Positions 5,583 to 6,044 of a stretch of DNA of 6,044 bases are shown here, one piece after another. The notes below the pieces were generated by a model. That model was not told the DNA's origin. It did no database searches and was given only the letters and a program-made list of their open reading frames with translations. Origin of the DNA: Nitrosotalea sp. (GTDB lineage: Archaea; Halobacteriota; Syntropharchaeia; Alkanophagales; Methanospirareceae); the NCBI GenBank assembly GCA_020725315.1, contig DYFG01000095.1, forward strand, positions 1-6,044, in the 5' to 3' direction. The position numbers and the translations under genes were made by a program. Numbering within the stretch: position 1 is the stretch's first letter; the number at the start of each line of letters is the position of its first letter.

Positions 5583-5711
5583 TTAGCTAAAAACCTTCAA
5601 CAGAAGATACACCAAGCCAAGGATCACAATCAGTCTGCCCAAAGGAATGAGGATGCTCAGCAAGAGTAACACCAATGCCGGTATTCCGTTTAAAAACCAT
5701 GAGGATCGCAT
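5583..5711 (-). CDS. Small hydrophobic membrane protein, 42 residues, overlapping pcc1
   Basis: ATG 5711 lies inside the last codons of pcc1, with GGTGA four bases before it (GGTGAAAGAATG), and the frame ends at TAA 5585-5583. The product starts MRSSWFLNGIPALVLLLLSI and continues LIPLGRLIVILGLVYLLLKV, FS. It forms one or two membrane helices: 8-23, then 28-40 after the PLGR turn. The 22-base overlap and the good ribosome site suggest translational coupling to pcc1. The family is not recognised. Very small hydrophobic frames can arise by chance, but the coupling and the clean helix-turn-helix hydrophobic design support a real gene. Confidence 0.6.
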   Translation of the reverse strand: MRSSWFLNGIPALVLLLLSILIPLGRLIVILGLVYLLLKVFS

Positions 5712-5995
5712 TCTTTCACCACGCGTGTCATCTCCTCCGCTACTTTTACTAACCGAAGCCAGGTATTTGTTGCAGCTCTCACGCGTATGAGGTCATCACC
5801 ATCTATCCGCACACATAATTTATTCCCGTTAAGGGAGATATCAACAAGAGAGCGCCTTTTATCCTCTTCCAGCGCGTTCTCTTCTATCATATTCTCCTCT
5901 TGTATGGACTCATATACCGTTTTTACTATCTCTGCATCATCCTCGAGCTCAAATTCAGTTTTAAACGTAACTGAAAAACACCTATCCTTTTTCAT
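5690..5995 (-). CDS. pcc1: KEOPS complex subunit Pcc1
   Basis: The product (101 residues from ATG 5995) fits the Pcc1 fold, beta-alpha-beta-beta-alpha: strand 'SVTFKTEFELEDDAEIVKTV' then helix 'YESIQEENMI', strand 'SLVDISLNGNKLCVRIDGDD', and the family's typical last helix 'IRVRAATNTWLRLVKVAEEM'. The motif of R-A-x-N-[ST]-x-L-R near 'RAATNTWLRLV' is the strongest marker. Pcc1 dimerises and holds the tRNA-modifying KEOPS complex (Kae1, Bud32, Cgi121), which makes the N6-threonylcarbamoyl group at A37 of ANN-decoding tRNAs. Length is slightly above the usual 75-90. An alternative start at ATG 6025 adds ten residues, but a TATA box at 6031-6040 predicts transcription from about 6010, which favours 5995. 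The other KEOPS genes are not in the window. Confidence 0.85.
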   Translation of the reverse strand: MKKDRCFSVTFKTEFELEDDAEIVKTVYESIQEENMIEENALEEDKRRSLVDISLNGNKLCVRIDGDDLIRVRAATNTWLRLVKVAEEMTRVVKECDPHGF

Positions 5996-6030
5996 CACAT
6001 TAAACCATCCATCATCTTCCACCATTCTAC

Positions 6031-6040
6031 TATTTTATAT
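6031..6040 (-). promoter_or_regulatory. TATA box upstream of pcc1
   Basis: The minus strand reads ATATAAAATA at 6040-6031. Transcription would begin near 6010, about 15 nt before ATG 5995 and after ATG 6025. The BRE would reach the window edge, so the call is moderate. Confidence 0.45.
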
Positions 6041-6044
6041 TACT

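Noticed and set aside
1..6044. CRISPR array, tRNA, rRNA or insertion sequence
   Set aside because: I saw no regularly spaced repeats, no cloverleaf-like segment with a T-arm motif, and no transposase-like product on either strand.

Overview
The window looks archaeal. It has a Pcc1-type KEOPS subunit, a one-domain winged-helix regulator with a TATA box placed for a leaderless transcript, BRE/TATA-like promoters (AGTTTAAATA), strong GGAGGTG ribosome sites inside operons, a stand-alone V4R protein and LURP-one-like proteins. The mix suggests an uncultured methanogen/ANME/Archaeoglobus-like euryarchaeote, but that placement is inference from gene style, not a match.

There are three blocks. (1) Positions 1-4660, all on the minus strand: a long co-directional run starting at a promoter near 4641-4655. 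It reads, in order, an intact exported protein with Ig-like beta-sandwich domains (3257-4558); a broken gene with a C-terminal membrane anchor (2612-3246, two in-frame TAA codons and one frameshift); an intact N-terminally anchored extracytoplasmic protein (1956-2615); two tandem LURP-one/tubby-like proteins (1363-1966, frameshifted; 809-1297, apparently without its original start); a MNT-type nucleotidyltransferase cut short at its C-terminus (541-789); the first ~32 residues of a HepT-like partner (410-505); the tail of an unidentified protein (316-423); and the start of a multipass membrane protein (29-304). Overlaps and short gaps (10, 4, 11, about 8 and 19 nt) show these were built as an operon.

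(2) Positions 4559-4777: a 219-bp divergent intergenic region. It carries promoters for both sides and an almost perfect inverted repeat (4705-4719 against 4742-4757) whose right arm is the TATA region of the divergent winged-helix gene (4778-5062, plus strand). This is a good candidate operator.

(3) Positions 5063-6044, minus strand: pcc1 (KEOPS), an overlapping 42-residue membrane protein not visible at usual gene-length cut-offs, and a V4R-domain protein whose stop codon abuts the stop codon of the winged-helix gene.

The most notable feature is the first block. It is a putative envelope-associated module: exported beta-sandwich protein, two membrane-anchored proteins of opposite orientation, two lipid-binding-fold proteins and a divergent regulator. 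At least six disruptions lie below position 3250, while the genes above it have intact reading frames, with an unresolved start for the V4R gene. Either the module is decaying in this genome, or the assembly is poor here. The two in-frame TAA codons argue that not all of it is indel error.
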